Virus record (IMG/VR): IMGVR_UViG_3300048589_001616
Span: 1 to 29,512 of that record
Reading direction: 5' to 3' (one strand)
Source: a virus
DNA: 29,512 bases
How positions within the stretch are numbered: position 1 is the stretch's first letter; each line of letters starts with the position of its first letter. The notes under the pieces were generated by a model. It was not told the DNA's origin. It was given only the letters and a program-made list of their open reading frames with translations, and did not search any database. Shown here in pieces: positions 23,025-29,512 of the stretch. Position numbers and translations under genes: made by a program.

Positions 23025-23716
23025 TTCTTTTTCCATCCTCCGCGACCAGGCGTTACAGGATCGGCAATGGCAACAGATTTGCGTATCCACCAGTTGCCCC
23101 ACTTCACAGCCTTCACTTGCCCGCGCGCAATTCTCTGATGCAGAAGTCCATCGCAAACGCGGTGATGCCTGGCGTACATACCGCCAGACCACCACTCATC
23201 ACCCCAACGGTCATGCACCAAATCGATCAGGCGGGCATATCCGGCGTGGGGAATTAGCCTGCGTTTTTTGTGTACGTCAAAAAGAAAGTAAATAAAGTTT
23301 TCGGGGTTGATGACCCAGCGTCTAAACTGGCTGGAGTGGATTCGCCGTTTGTCGTTACCGCGCCCCACGCGCAAACCAGGCACGCGCTCAAACTTCAGAA
23401 CACCCTCGCGCTCCAAGCGCATGATGGCGTGAACGTCTACGCCAAGAATGTCAGCCACTTCGTTACGCGAGTAGTAGTCCTTGTGCTTGCCCGGTGCAGT
23501 CAAACCTCGGCGCACCCAACGAACTTTGATTGCATTCTCGCTGCGCCCCAGCGCCACGGCAATTTCAGAAACGGGCTTTACGCCCAGGTTTGCTCTCAGG
23601 TATTCGGTTTCCTCGGTAGTCCACCGGCGCCGCCCAGCACCCAGCCCAAACAGCAGCTTTCCGCGCTGCGAGGTTGCCTGTTCCACCGACTGGGCGACAA
23701 GAGTATCCAGGCTCAC
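23021..23716 (-). CDS. DNA-binding protein with Myb-like and MerR-like motifs
   Basis: I start at GTG 23716, which overlaps the ParB stop as GTGA and has a G-rich site before it; this gives 231 residues. The region RRRWTTEETEYLRANLGVKP and then VSEIAVALGRSENAIKVRWV is a SANT/Myb-type helix-turn-helix with a Trp. SRNEVADILGVDVHAIMRLE is a second, MerR/excisionase-like helix-turn-helix. The rest is basic and rich in Trp and His. It is likely a regulator or recombination directionality factor, and partner genes in the window do not decide which. Confidence 0.6.
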   Translation of the reverse strand: MSLDTLVAQSVEQATSQRGKLLFGLGAGRRRWTTEETEYLRANLGVKPVSEIAVALGRSENAIKVRWVRRGLTAPGKHKDYYSRNEVADILGVDVHAIMRLEREGVLKFERVPGLRVGRGNDKRRIHSSQFRRWVINPENFIYFLFDVHKKRRLIPHAGYARLIDLVHDRWGDEWWSGGMYARHHRVCDGLLHQRIARGQVKAVKWGNWWIRKSVAIADPVTPGRGGWKKK

Positions 23717-24561
23717 TTCGCCCCCACCATATTGACGATAAGCTGCACAGCCGGACACGCCCCGCAAATCTGATCTGATGGGTTTTCGCTCCAATCACAT
23801 GCGGCGCAGGTGGCCTTCGCGCCGGTCTTGACGGCATCCCAAGAAGGCAACTTGCCAGCCCTTCGCAGTTGCTCCCACGCCGGAACATTGCGCGGCCCCT
23901 TCTTGCGCTCGGCATAATGAATTGCAGGGGTTTCGCCTTTCGGGGGCTTTTCCCCTTCAAGCTTCGCAACCAGCGTTTTGCAAGCCGCCTGGATAGCAGG
24001 GATGCTGGCTTTGCGCTGCACAAGGGCAATCGCAATCTTCACCCTGGCGGCAGAATCAGGAACGGATAGCAGTGCATCGATCACGCGCTCGTCTTTTTGA
24101 AGCATCCTGGCAGCAAACAATTCGAGAATTTCTGGCTCTAAATTCAGCATCTTCAGACGCGCGCTCACACGCGGCAACGAAGCTCCAGTCTCAATTTGAA
24201 TTCGGTTCACCGACCACCCGAATTCATCCCGCAAACGAGCAAAGGCTCGCGCTTCGTCTACAACATTCATGTCTTCACGCTGAATGTTGGCCACCAACGC
24301 ATCGGCAAGGCGAGTTTCCTTGCCGGCCTTCTGACGAACAACGGCTTCAATTTGCCTTAGCCCGGCCAACTTGGCAGCCCGCCACCTGCGCTCACCATCA
24401 ACCAGGCAATACTCGCCAGCCTTGACCTCTTCGACAATCACGGGCTGGATGAGTCCGCGCTTCTTGATAGAAGCGGCCAATTCAGCCAGGCCAGCCTCGT
24501 CAAAGGATTTGCGCGGTTGCTCGGGATTTGGCTTTATCTGCCCAATGTCAATTAGCGTCAT
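23713..24561 (-). CDS. ParB-like protein with C-terminal zinc-finger-like tail
   Basis: The protein is 282 residues from ATG 24561, overlapping the loader stop as ATGA. The ParB/Spo0J N-terminal CTPase-type domain is clear: KPNPEQPRKSFDEAGLAELA, then YCLVDGERRWRAAKLAGL (about 51-68), then NIQREDMNVVDEARAFARL. A helix-turn-helix follows (FGWSVNRIQIETGASLPRVS). The last 60 residues carry CAACDWSENPSDQICGACP, two Cx2C-type pairs. No ParA is present nearby, so partition of a plasmid-like prophage is possible but unproven. A regulatory role on phage DNA is equally possible. Confidence 0.8.
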   Translation of the reverse strand: MTLIDIGQIKPNPEQPRKSFDEAGLAELAASIKKRGLIQPVIVEEVKAGEYCLVDGERRWRAAKLAGLRQIEAVVRQKAGKETRLADALVANIQREDMNVVDEARAFARLRDEFGWSVNRIQIETGASLPRVSARLKMLNLEPEILELFAARMLQKDERVIDALLSVPDSAARVKIAIALVQRKASIPAIQAACKTLVAKLEGEKPPKGETPAIHYAERKKGPRNVPAWEQLRRAGKLPSWDAVKTGAKATCAACDWSENPSDQICGACPAVQLIVNMVGAK

Positions 24562-25247
24562 TTCCACTCCATCGCCGGGCGCATATCCACCCCGTCCAGC
24601 TTCACAACAAGGCACCGGCCATCAAATATCCGCGAGGCCAGATAAGCGTCAATCTCTTGCGGGTCGCGGTTGCTGGCAAAAACAGTCATCCCTAGCTTGC
24701 GCTCAATGTTCATGCTGTAGCGCGCGTCGATCAGCGCAAAACGTTTCTCTGCGGTGAACTCGGTGTCGCGCGCCTTCTCAAACTCGTCAATTGCCAGGAA
24801 CGGGGCGTTCTGCCACCGCTCCATGCGCGTTTCGGCGGTTTCGCGCTTGTCCACATACTCCCCATACACCGCGCGCAGGTTCTCCAATATCTTTGACATG
24901 CTGGTGTAGGTGGCGTCAAACTTCGCCTCCAAAAGCTGGCGCACGATGATCTTCAACGCCACAGATTTCGCTTGACCAGGCCCACCCCAAAAGAACGCCC
25001 AGCCATACCCGCGAGAAACCAGCTCGTCTGCGGCAGCTTTCATGCGCTGCACACCAGGCACAGCTTTCAAGTCATCCCACGTTACGCGGTCTTCGGGGTA
25101 GATGCCGCGCCGCTCAAAGTCGTACAGCTTTGTGGCTTCAATCTCAGGGCAGGGGAACAGCTTCCCAAAGTCAGCGTGTCCAATGGGGACTTCGCGACGG
25201 ATGAAGCCGGCGCCGGAGCAGGTGGGGCAATTCGGGGCGCAGGTCAT
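24558..25247 (-). CDS. DnaC-like AAA+ helicase loader
   Basis: The protein is 229 residues. Cysteines at 3, 7, 10 and 33 (NCPTC near the start) look like an N-terminal zinc site. Walker A is GGPGQAKS at about 88-95, a normal variant for DnaC/DnaI loaders. Walker B is FLAIDEF at about 150-156. SNRDPQEIDAYLASRIFDGR carries the sensor region with an Arg finger. It should place the replicative helicase at the origin. It lies between the initiator (upstream) and ParB (downstream) with four-base overlaps. Confidence 0.85.
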   Translation of the reverse strand: MTCAPNCPTCSGAGFIRREVPIGHADFGKLFPCPEIEATKLYDFERRGIYPEDRVTWDDLKAVPGVQRMKAAADELVSRGYGWAFFWGGPGQAKSVALKIIVRQLLEAKFDATYTSMSKILENLRAVYGEYVDKRETAETRMERWQNAPFLAIDEFEKARDTEFTAEKRFALIDARYSMNIERKLGMTVFASNRDPQEIDAYLASRIFDGRCLVVKLDGVDMRPAMEWK

Positions 25248-26104
25248 CCCGCCCCCATAACTTCTAACGCTTTGCGCTTGGCTTCTTCCGCGTTGTATTT
25301 GATACCGCCTGTGTTCTTCGCGCCACGCCCGCCAATGCCTCCCGCCTTGAACGCATCAAGCATTCCGACAATGTTTCCGGGCTTCCAGCCGTGGCCATTC
25401 CACGCGCGCAGCAATTCATCCCACCTGGCTAAATTCTCAGGGGTGTCTCCGACCACGCGGATCAGCTCGTCAACCCAATCTCGGTTGACGTACAGGTGCA
25501 TCCGCTGCCGGTAAAGCTTGGCCGCGGGGTGAACTTGACGCTCGTCTTTCTTGCGCTTGGGGGACTCAAATTCCTGGCCTACAGGCACCCGGATGGGCTC
25601 AGGTTTCTCCGGACTGAATTCCTGTTCCCAGGGATCGGGGGCGGCTTCGCCGCTATCTTTAACTGATGGTTTAACTGATGGGTTAACTGATGGTTTGAGT
25701 CCACTGGCTGGACTTTTCTTTTCCACTGGCTGGACTTTCGCGTGTGCACTGGCTGGACTTTCCTCTTTTTGGGAAAGTCCACTGGCTGGACTGTTGAGTG
25801 CACCCATATGCAGGGTGTAATTGGCGGTGTTGTATTCACTACGCCCAGCGTAGGATATGTAACCCGCCTCTTGCAAGGCATCGAGGCAGTCCACCAGAGT
25901 AGTGCGCGAGCGGATCGCCGTCTTTTTTGCCAGCGTGCCGATACTCGGATACGCACCCTTGCCCTCATCGTTGGCACAGTCGGCCAAAGCCAGCAGCACC
26001 AGCTTGACGGTAGAGGCTTTGATGGTCTTGCTTGCCCCGTCTTTCTCGACGGACAAGTCGGGCATAGGGTGATCAAAAACGGCGGTCATCAGGCGAACGC
26101 TCAT
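25244..26104 (-). CDS. Replication initiator (replisome organiser) carrying the origin in its frame
   Basis: The protein is 286 residues. The N-terminal half is a winged helix-turn-helix (TVKLVLLALADCANDEGKGA, then YPSIGTLAKKTAIRSRTTLV, then DALQEAGYISYAGRSEYN) like the DNA-binding domain of phage initiators. A disordered, repeat-rich centre (SPASGL and PSVNPSVKPSVKDS) corresponds to the iterons at 25659-25792. The C-terminal part (WNGHGWKPGNIVGMLDAFKA) likely contacts the loader, as in lambda O and related organisers. It is followed by the DnaC-like gene with a four-base overlap, the classic initiator-loader pair. Confidence 0.75.
   Translation of the reverse strand: MSVRLMTAVFDHPMPDLSVEKDGASKTIKASTVKLVLLALADCANDEGKGAYPSIGTLAKKTAIRSRTTLVDCLDALQEAGYISYAGRSEYNTANYTLHMGALNSPASGLSQKEESPASAHAKVQPVEKKSPASGLKPSVNPSVKPSVKDSGEAAPDPWEQEFSPEKPEPIRVPVGQEFESPKRKKDERQVHPAAKLYRQRMHLYVNRDWVDELIRVVGDTPENLARWDELLRAWNGHGWKPGNIVGMLDAFKAGGIGGRGAKNTGGIKYNAEEAKRKALEVMGAG
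25659..25694. repeat. Three 12-bp direct repeats at the origin
   Basis: The units TTAACTGATGGT, TTAACTGATGGG and TTAACTGATGGT lie head to tail with no spacer at 25659, 25671 and 25683. They are AT-richer than their surroundings. They encode the PSVN/PSVK repeats of the initiator. Beside the iterons they could be initiator binding sites or the region where strands open. Confidence 0.8.
25701..25792. repeat. Four iterons inside the initiator gene, candidate replication origin
   Basis: Four copies of CCACTGGCTGGACT (third copy with G at base 1) start at 25701, 25723, 25746 and 25779, spaced 22, 23 and 33 bases, about two or three helical turns. The best copies extend to AGTCCACTGGCTGGACT, an inverted repeat with a five-base centre. 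Copy two is read in a different frame of the gene (VQPVE rather than SPAS), so the DNA sequence rather than the protein is conserved. This is the layout of the lambda origin inside gene O. Confidence 0.75.
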
Positions 26105-26106
26105 AT

Positions 26107-27591
26107 TTAGGCCCCCATCACGTGCACATCAAAGCTGAGCGCATCCAGGGCGCTCAGCCGCTTCGAGCTGTCGTTGTACTCGCCGCGGGTCACAAGGATA
26201 TGAAACTCGCCGCGCTCATCGGCATGCTGGGTGCGCAGGGCGCGCTGCCCAATCTCGGCCCGGCCGCCCAACCAATCCACCTCAATGACCCGGGTAGCGT
26301 TGATGCTGACGCCGGCATCACCAACCTTGCTGATCACGAAGATGTCATTATCCTGGATGACCTTATATTGCTTGGCTGTAGCGCCGTGCACAAACGGCAC
26401 GCCCAGGCGCTTAGCGATGGCGTGCCCCACATCCAGCCGGTAGACAAAAATCATTGTCTTACCAGGAGTGGGTTCACTGACCAATTGCTCTACCATGTCC
26501 AGCTTTTCTTTGGGCCCATCCACAATCCAAACCTTCGTGTCTGCCGGCTCACCGGAGGGCCAGTCTGCCCCCACAGGCAGACCGCACAGGGCCGGGATGA
26601 TGTCCTCATTGCCATCTTCGCGCCAGGGTGTAGCGCTCAAGCCAATCCGGGTATCCGTGTTCATCTGGCTGGCTTTGATGCCCATGTTGGCCGGCATGTG
26701 CTGGATTTCGTCATAGATGACCAGGCTGTACTTGCGGGTTGGCACGCGCTTGTGCATGGCCTGGTAAGTCAGGAAATCCCATTCGTGAGCCATCTTGGGC
26801 GCCAGCAGCTTGATGCGCGCTTCCCATTGCTGGGCGATGGCGCGGCGCGGCACCACCACGGCCTTGTAGCCTGTCAGCGAGGCGCCGGCGTAGATGCCGA
26901 AAAATGTCTTTCCACCGCCGCCGGTGGCGAAGGCACTCACGGCGCTATATTCCTGCCAGGTGGCAAAATCACGCGCCTGCTTCTCGCGCAGCGCAATGCT
27001 GGTATAGCCAGCAGGGTCACGGCGCAGTTCAGCAGGAATGGGCTGGGGCCGGTAAGGCAGAACGCCTTTGCGCAGCAAGTCACGAATGACCTGCAGACGC
27101 TGGTTCTCCGGCATTTTGAGCCGCTTACCTTCGCGCTTGCTGAAGCGCTTACCACCGCCGAGGCCGGCCCACACATCGTTGGGCTTGCCTTTATCCACCA
27201 CCAGCCAATCGCCCTCAATGTGGGCCTGGAACTCAGGCGCCGCCAAGTTGATTTCTGCGCGCAGCCAATCTGGCATGGGTGTGATGAGGTCAATCATGCG
27301 GTTGATTGCGTAGACGGTGTACTCGCCTTCAACCCGCACGGGCCAGCCAGCCTTGAAGTCTACGAAGCGCGGCAAGACCAGCTCCCAGCGGTCACCGCGC
27401 AAGGGGCGTAGCAAGTATGGTTTGTCCATGAAGCGGTCAAATGCTTCCGGGTCCAGCTTGGACAGGTCGTATTTGCGACTGATGGCGTGGTAGTCGCTGC
27501 GGCGCTGAGCAGTCAACTCTTCAAGAGAGCGCAGGTCGGCACTCAGGCCTTCGAAGCTCTCCTTGATGCGCCGCGTTACATCCATCGTCAT
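26107..27591 (-). CDS. DEAD/DEAH-box superfamily 2 helicase
   Basis: The protein is 494 residues from ATG 27591, which overlaps the previous stop as ATGA; longer frames up to 27627 are less likely. Motif I is GGGGKT at about 224-229, motif II is DEIQ (YDEIQHM at about 294), motif III is SATP at about 319, and motif VI is EIGQRALRT at about 446. The N-terminal 200 residues hold a conserved-looking region with ENQRLQVIRDLLRKGVL. This is the XPB/phage UvsW-like layout. It probably unwinds branched replication or recombination DNA. Confidence 0.85.
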   Translation of the reverse strand: MTMDVTRRIKESFEGLSADLRSLEELTAQRRSDYHAISRKYDLSKLDPEAFDRFMDKPYLLRPLRGDRWELVLPRFVDFKAGWPVRVEGEYTVYAINRMIDLITPMPDWLRAEINLAAPEFQAHIEGDWLVVDKGKPNDVWAGLGGGKRFSKREGKRLKMPENQRLQVIRDLLRKGVLPYRPQPIPAELRRDPAGYTSIALREKQARDFATWQEYSAVSAFATGGGGKTFFGIYAGASLTGYKAVVVPRRAIAQQWEARIKLLAPKMAHEWDFLTYQAMHKRVPTRKYSLVIYDEIQHMPANMGIKASQMNTDTRIGLSATPWREDGNEDIIPALCGLPVGADWPSGEPADTKVWIVDGPKEKLDMVEQLVSEPTPGKTMIFVYRLDVGHAIAKRLGVPFVHGATAKQYKVIQDNDIFVISKVGDAGVSINATRVIEVDWLGGRAEIGQRALRTQHADERGEFHILVTRGEYNDSSKRLSALDALSFDVHVMGA

Positions 27592-27959
27592 ATCGCCATC
27601 TCCATCTGCTTCGTCTCCTGCACCCATTGAGGGGCTTCGTTGCGTTCCATCAAGGCATCTTGGGCGCGCAATCGTTGGCTCAATTTGCTCACCCGCGACC
27701 AGTCCGGGGCCATGTACTCTTTTGCCTCTGCTCGACTGCGCGCCACGAACATCCCGCCGTCTAAGCTGCTCACGATGTAGCAGCCTTGCGGGTGGTTGGC
27801 TCTCAGCCAGTTCACCGCCTCGCGGATCGGTTTGTCATCGCGCATATCCATGCGCAAGGCTTCGTTCACCTGCGCCAGCATGACCTTGCGAGAGACGCGC
27901 GTCTCCGGTGAGCGGTACTGCAGCACAATGTCCAGCACGACTTGCGTCAGGGAATCCAT
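27588..27959 (-). CDS. Winged-helix-like hypothetical protein
   Basis: The protein is 123 residues. VSRKVMLAQVNEALRMDMRD and PIREAVNWLRANHPQGCYIV followed by SSLDGGMFVARSRAEAKEYM suggest a winged-helix domain with a beta hairpin at the end. It has the features of small early-operon DNA-binding proteins. It is directly before the helicase gene with a four-base overlap. No family is fixed. Confidence 0.6.
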   Translation of the reverse strand: MDSLTQVVLDIVLQYRSPETRVSRKVMLAQVNEALRMDMRDDKPIREAVNWLRANHPQGCYIVSSLDGGMFVARSRAEAKEYMAPDWSRVSKLSQRLRAQDALMERNEAPQWVQETKQMEMAI

Positions 27960-28141
27960 ACCCGCACCCTCTTGGACTTTCCGTTGATACGCGCGTTGGT
28001 GTAAATCACGCGGCCGAGAGCCGCCAACAAGTCTGTTCGCTTATTGCCACCCAAAATATCCGGGCGTTGCCGATGGCCGCGCGTGCTGCGATAAAACTTG
28101 GTGCGCATTTCGTCAAACCAGGAAGTTGTTTTGTCTGTCAC
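27947..28141 (-). CDS. Small basic hypothetical protein
   Basis: The protein is 64 residues, very basic (RTKFYRSTRGHRQRPDILGG, INGKSKRVRVWIP). It could bind nucleic acid, but there is no defined motif. It overlaps the next gene by 13 bases and the previous one by four. Its position in the early region fits a nucleic-acid-binding accessory protein. Confidence 0.5.
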   Translation of the reverse strand: MTDKTTSWFDEMRTKFYRSTRGHRQRPDILGGNKRTDLLAALGRVIYTNARINGKSKRVRVWIP

Positions 28142-28365
28142 GCCGGCACCCCCGCAGGCTTAGACTTGAACAAATCCAGCACACTTACTCCCGTGTGATG
28201 TTTGGGGCAGTATTCGTAACGCGCGTTGTGCTTGCCCAGCATCACCGCCCAGCCTTTGGAGCGCAGCCAGTTATCCAGCTTGGCTGGGTTGCCAGAGTCG
28301 GCGGCGATCAACGTGGCCGGGCAGCCTGGCTCATCGCAACTGATGTGCACTTGTGGGATACGCAT
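28138..28365 (-). CDS. Small zinc-ribbon-like protein
   Basis: The protein is 75 residues. It has HISCDEPGCPATLIAADSGN at the start and RYEYCPKHHTGVS later, giving a Cx4C and a Cx2H-type pair suited to zinc. The middle (KLDNWLRSKGWAVMLGKHN) reads as helix-strand. Such small phage zinc proteins are frequent in early regions but rarely characterised. Confidence 0.6.
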   Translation of the reverse strand: MRIPQVHISCDEPGCPATLIAADSGNPAKLDNWLRSKGWAVMLGKHNARYEYCPKHHTGVSVLDLFKSKPAGVPA

Positions 28366-28367
28366 CC

Positions 28368-28580
28368 CTAAATACCTGCAATCAGAAACGCCGCAAAGCA
28401 GCCTTGGGAGCAGAACTGATAAGTACGGATACGGCGGCGAGAATGCTTATCAACCTGCCACTTCGGAGGAGCGACCCACCCCAAGCGAGTGGCGCTCTCA
28501 ATCAAAATATGGCGCCTGTCCGAGACTTCCTCGTTACAGTTATCACAGAAGTACCGATTGATCACTTGTTGCCTACGCAT
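28368..28580 (-). CDS. Small zinc-ribbon-like protein
   Basis: The protein is 70 residues from ATG 28580, with AAAGGAG four bases before it; a longer open frame to 28640 runs into the folded RNA. It begins MRRQQVINRYFCDNCNEEVS, and later YQFCSQGCFAAFL. Two Cx2C/Cx3C pairs make a zinc ribbon likely. It is the first gene after the large structured RNA, so the RNA may influence its expression. Confidence 0.65.
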   Translation of the reverse strand: MRRQQVINRYFCDNCNEEVSDRRHILIESATRLGWVAPPKWQVDKHSRRRIRTYQFCSQGCFAAFLIAGI

Positions 28581-28603
28581 TGCTGCTCCTTTCTTTTTGC
28601 CGC

Positions 28604-29003
28604 ATTGGTGAGTTGTGGAGTTGGCGGCCAGGTCGCTCACGGAATCCTCAACGCCATTGCTTTGGCGGCCATGCCCTCACTGCGCCAACTCCACAACTCA
28701 CCATGTAAAAGTTCCGAATGACTGGCCCAGAGAAAGCCCCGATTACAGCCAGCACCACACGGGACGGGCCAAATGGATTTAGGCCAAAAGCCAGTGACGC
28801 ACCTTCCCGAACGCCCCACCGGTTTCCCGTCCTCTGAGCCAGTCATTCGGGCAGGAGCGCGATGCAGGACTGCTGCCACCGCGCTCCTGCCACTCAGAAG
28901 GAGAAGTTCTGCGTTTACCAGACGCAGAGTTCGCTGGACTAGCCCAGGTGAGGGGGGCACCCGTGCTAATCCGGCGAGGTCTGCGCCCGGACTCCTTCTG
29001 ATG
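28604..29003 (-). ncRNA. Large structured RNA of about 400 bases (unassigned)
   Basis: No supported gene lies between 28581 and 29014. Instead four consecutive domains fold: A 28894-29001 (ten pairs closing three hairpins), B 28850-28891 (eleven to twelve GC-rich pairs with a small inner hairpin), C 28714-28850 (nineteen to twenty-one pairs with inner helices), and D 28606-28703 (twenty-one perfect pairs over a 56-base loop). Inside the helices five non-Watson-Crick positions are G.U on the minus strand and would be A.C on the plus strand. That supports an RNA read in the gene direction. It resembles no RNA family I can name. Confidence 0.7.
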
Positions 29004-29014
29004 ATGTAAAGGTG

Positions 29015-29311
29015 CTACTCGTGCTTTTCGAGACGTTTTTCCAGAGCATCCATGCGCAGCCAGAGTGCCTTCAAGTCATCTTGCAGGGCTTCTCGCACTC
29101 CCTCGACAACGCTCTCAAACCCCTCGGCCAGGGTGCGAACTGCAACCTCAGACAACCCCGTGGCCTTTGCAGCCTTGGCGACGTCCTCGTCAAAGTCCTC
29201 GGTACCAGGAGACAGCCAAATGTAAACATCGCTGCCCTCCTCCTCGGGGATGCCCCAGTGGGTGGTGCCGATTGAATCCAAGCTCATTTCCACTTCAATA
29301 ACTGTTTTCAC
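29015..29311 (-). CDS. Acidic hypothetical protein
   Basis: The protein is 98 residues with a GTG start (AGGA about eight bases before it), placed one codon after the previous stop. It is acidic, with DVYIWLSPGTEDFDEDVAKA, then GLSEVAVRTLAEGFESVVEG, and ends in a helix LWLRMDALEKRLEKHE that may be a coiled coil. It is the last gene before the large structured RNA. Function unknown. Confidence 0.55.
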   Translation of the reverse strand: MKTVIEVEMSLDSIGTTHWGIPEEEGSDVYIWLSPGTEDFDEDVAKAAKATGLSEVAVRTLAEGFESVVEGVREALQDDLKALWLRMDALEKRLEKHE

Positions 29312-29512
29312 TTACTTTCCTTTCTTTCCCTTTGCTTCTTCGGGAAACAAGAGTTTCCGAATATGCTCGTTTGTCGTTTCCATGTGATCGGCAATCTCAA
29401 CCACGGTGAACCCGCACTTGTGCAACAAAGTGGCTTGGGTCTTAGGCGACGCCGCCCGGTTAAGCGTGAGCAAAATCTGAGCCAACAAATCTTCCTGACG
29501 ACTACCGTTCAT
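29312..29512 (-). CDS. Small helix-turn-helix protein
   Basis: The protein is 66 residues, with an ATG exactly at the window edge, so an earlier start cannot be excluded. It has LLTLNRAASPKTQATLLHKC and then GFTVVEIADHMETTNEHIRK, a helix-turn-helix like sigma region 4 or a small terminase/transposase domain, and a Lys-rich end (KGKKGK). A small DNA-binding regulator is the likeliest reading. Neighbours in the early region fit that. Confidence 0.55.
   Translation of the reverse strand: MNGSRQEDLLAQILLTLNRAASPKTQATLLHKCGFTVVEIADHMETTNEHIRKLLFPEEAKGKKGK

Noticed and set aside
26122-27411. Long open frame of 429 codons on the plus strand
   Set aside because: It is antisense to the helicase, whose motifs I, II, III and VI are clear on the minus strand. 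The plus-strand translation shows no domain, and long antisense frames are common in GC-rich DNA.
28606-28703. Transposon or MITE ends formed by the 21-base inverted repeat
   Set aside because: I saw no flanking target duplication, and three neighbouring domains with similar long stems and G.U wobbles fit a folded RNA better.
28637-28960. Open frame of 107 codons on the minus strand
   Set aside because: It runs through the large structured RNA, lacks a convincing ribosome site, and has a translation with no domain. Its frame is explained by the GC-rich stems.

Overview
The window is a stretch of genome from a tailed, double-stranded DNA phage or prophage with siphovirus-type architecture. 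Every gene I support lies on the minus strand, so biological order runs from high to low coordinates. Genes are packed with very short gaps or with 4-base start/stop overlaps (ATGA, GTGA), as in one long phage transcription unit. A portal, a terminase, a scaffold, an HK97-type capsid protein, a tail tube, frameshifted tail chaperones and a long tape measure identify the morphotype. The sequence is moderately GC-rich with ordinary Shine-Dalgarno sites, which suggests a bacterial host. I cannot name the host, and I see no integrase, tRNA or host gene.

The early/replication end is 29512 to about 19600. It starts with a small helix-turn-helix protein and an acidic protein. Next comes a gene-free stretch of about 430 bases that folds into a chain of long helices (28604-29003). 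It is followed by small zinc-ribbon proteins, a superfamily 2 helicase, a replication initiator with iterons inside its reading frame (candidate origin, 25659-25792), a DnaC-like helicase loader, a ParB-like protein and a DNA-binding regulator. Then come small membrane proteins, a PD-(D/E)XK-type and an HNH-type nuclease, and a run of small accessory genes.

The packaging and head module is 19783 to 12621: small and large terminase, portal, MuF-like head protein, scaffold, major capsid protein and a probable decoration protein. A terminator preceded by a compact two-hairpin RNA with complementary loops lies directly before the scaffold gene (14515-14683).

A cassette at 12538-8601 interrupts the usual capsid-to-connector order. 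It holds a small HExxH protein, a GT4-like glycosyltransferase, a class I methyltransferase, two GT2-like glycosyltransferases and two small unknowns. It probably modifies a virion or host-surface glycan. The connector and tail module follows (8604 to 1): connector proteins, tail terminator, tail tube, G/GT chaperones joined by a -1 slippery site, tape measure, a large tail-tip protein, beta-rich fibre-like proteins, and the start of a TIM-barrel, lysin-like protein cut by the window edge.

The most unusual signals are the roughly 400-base structured RNA near the early end, the riboswitch-like element before the scaffold gene, the iterons inside the initiator gene, and a tape measure gene that appears to start on ATA overlapping the previous stop codon.
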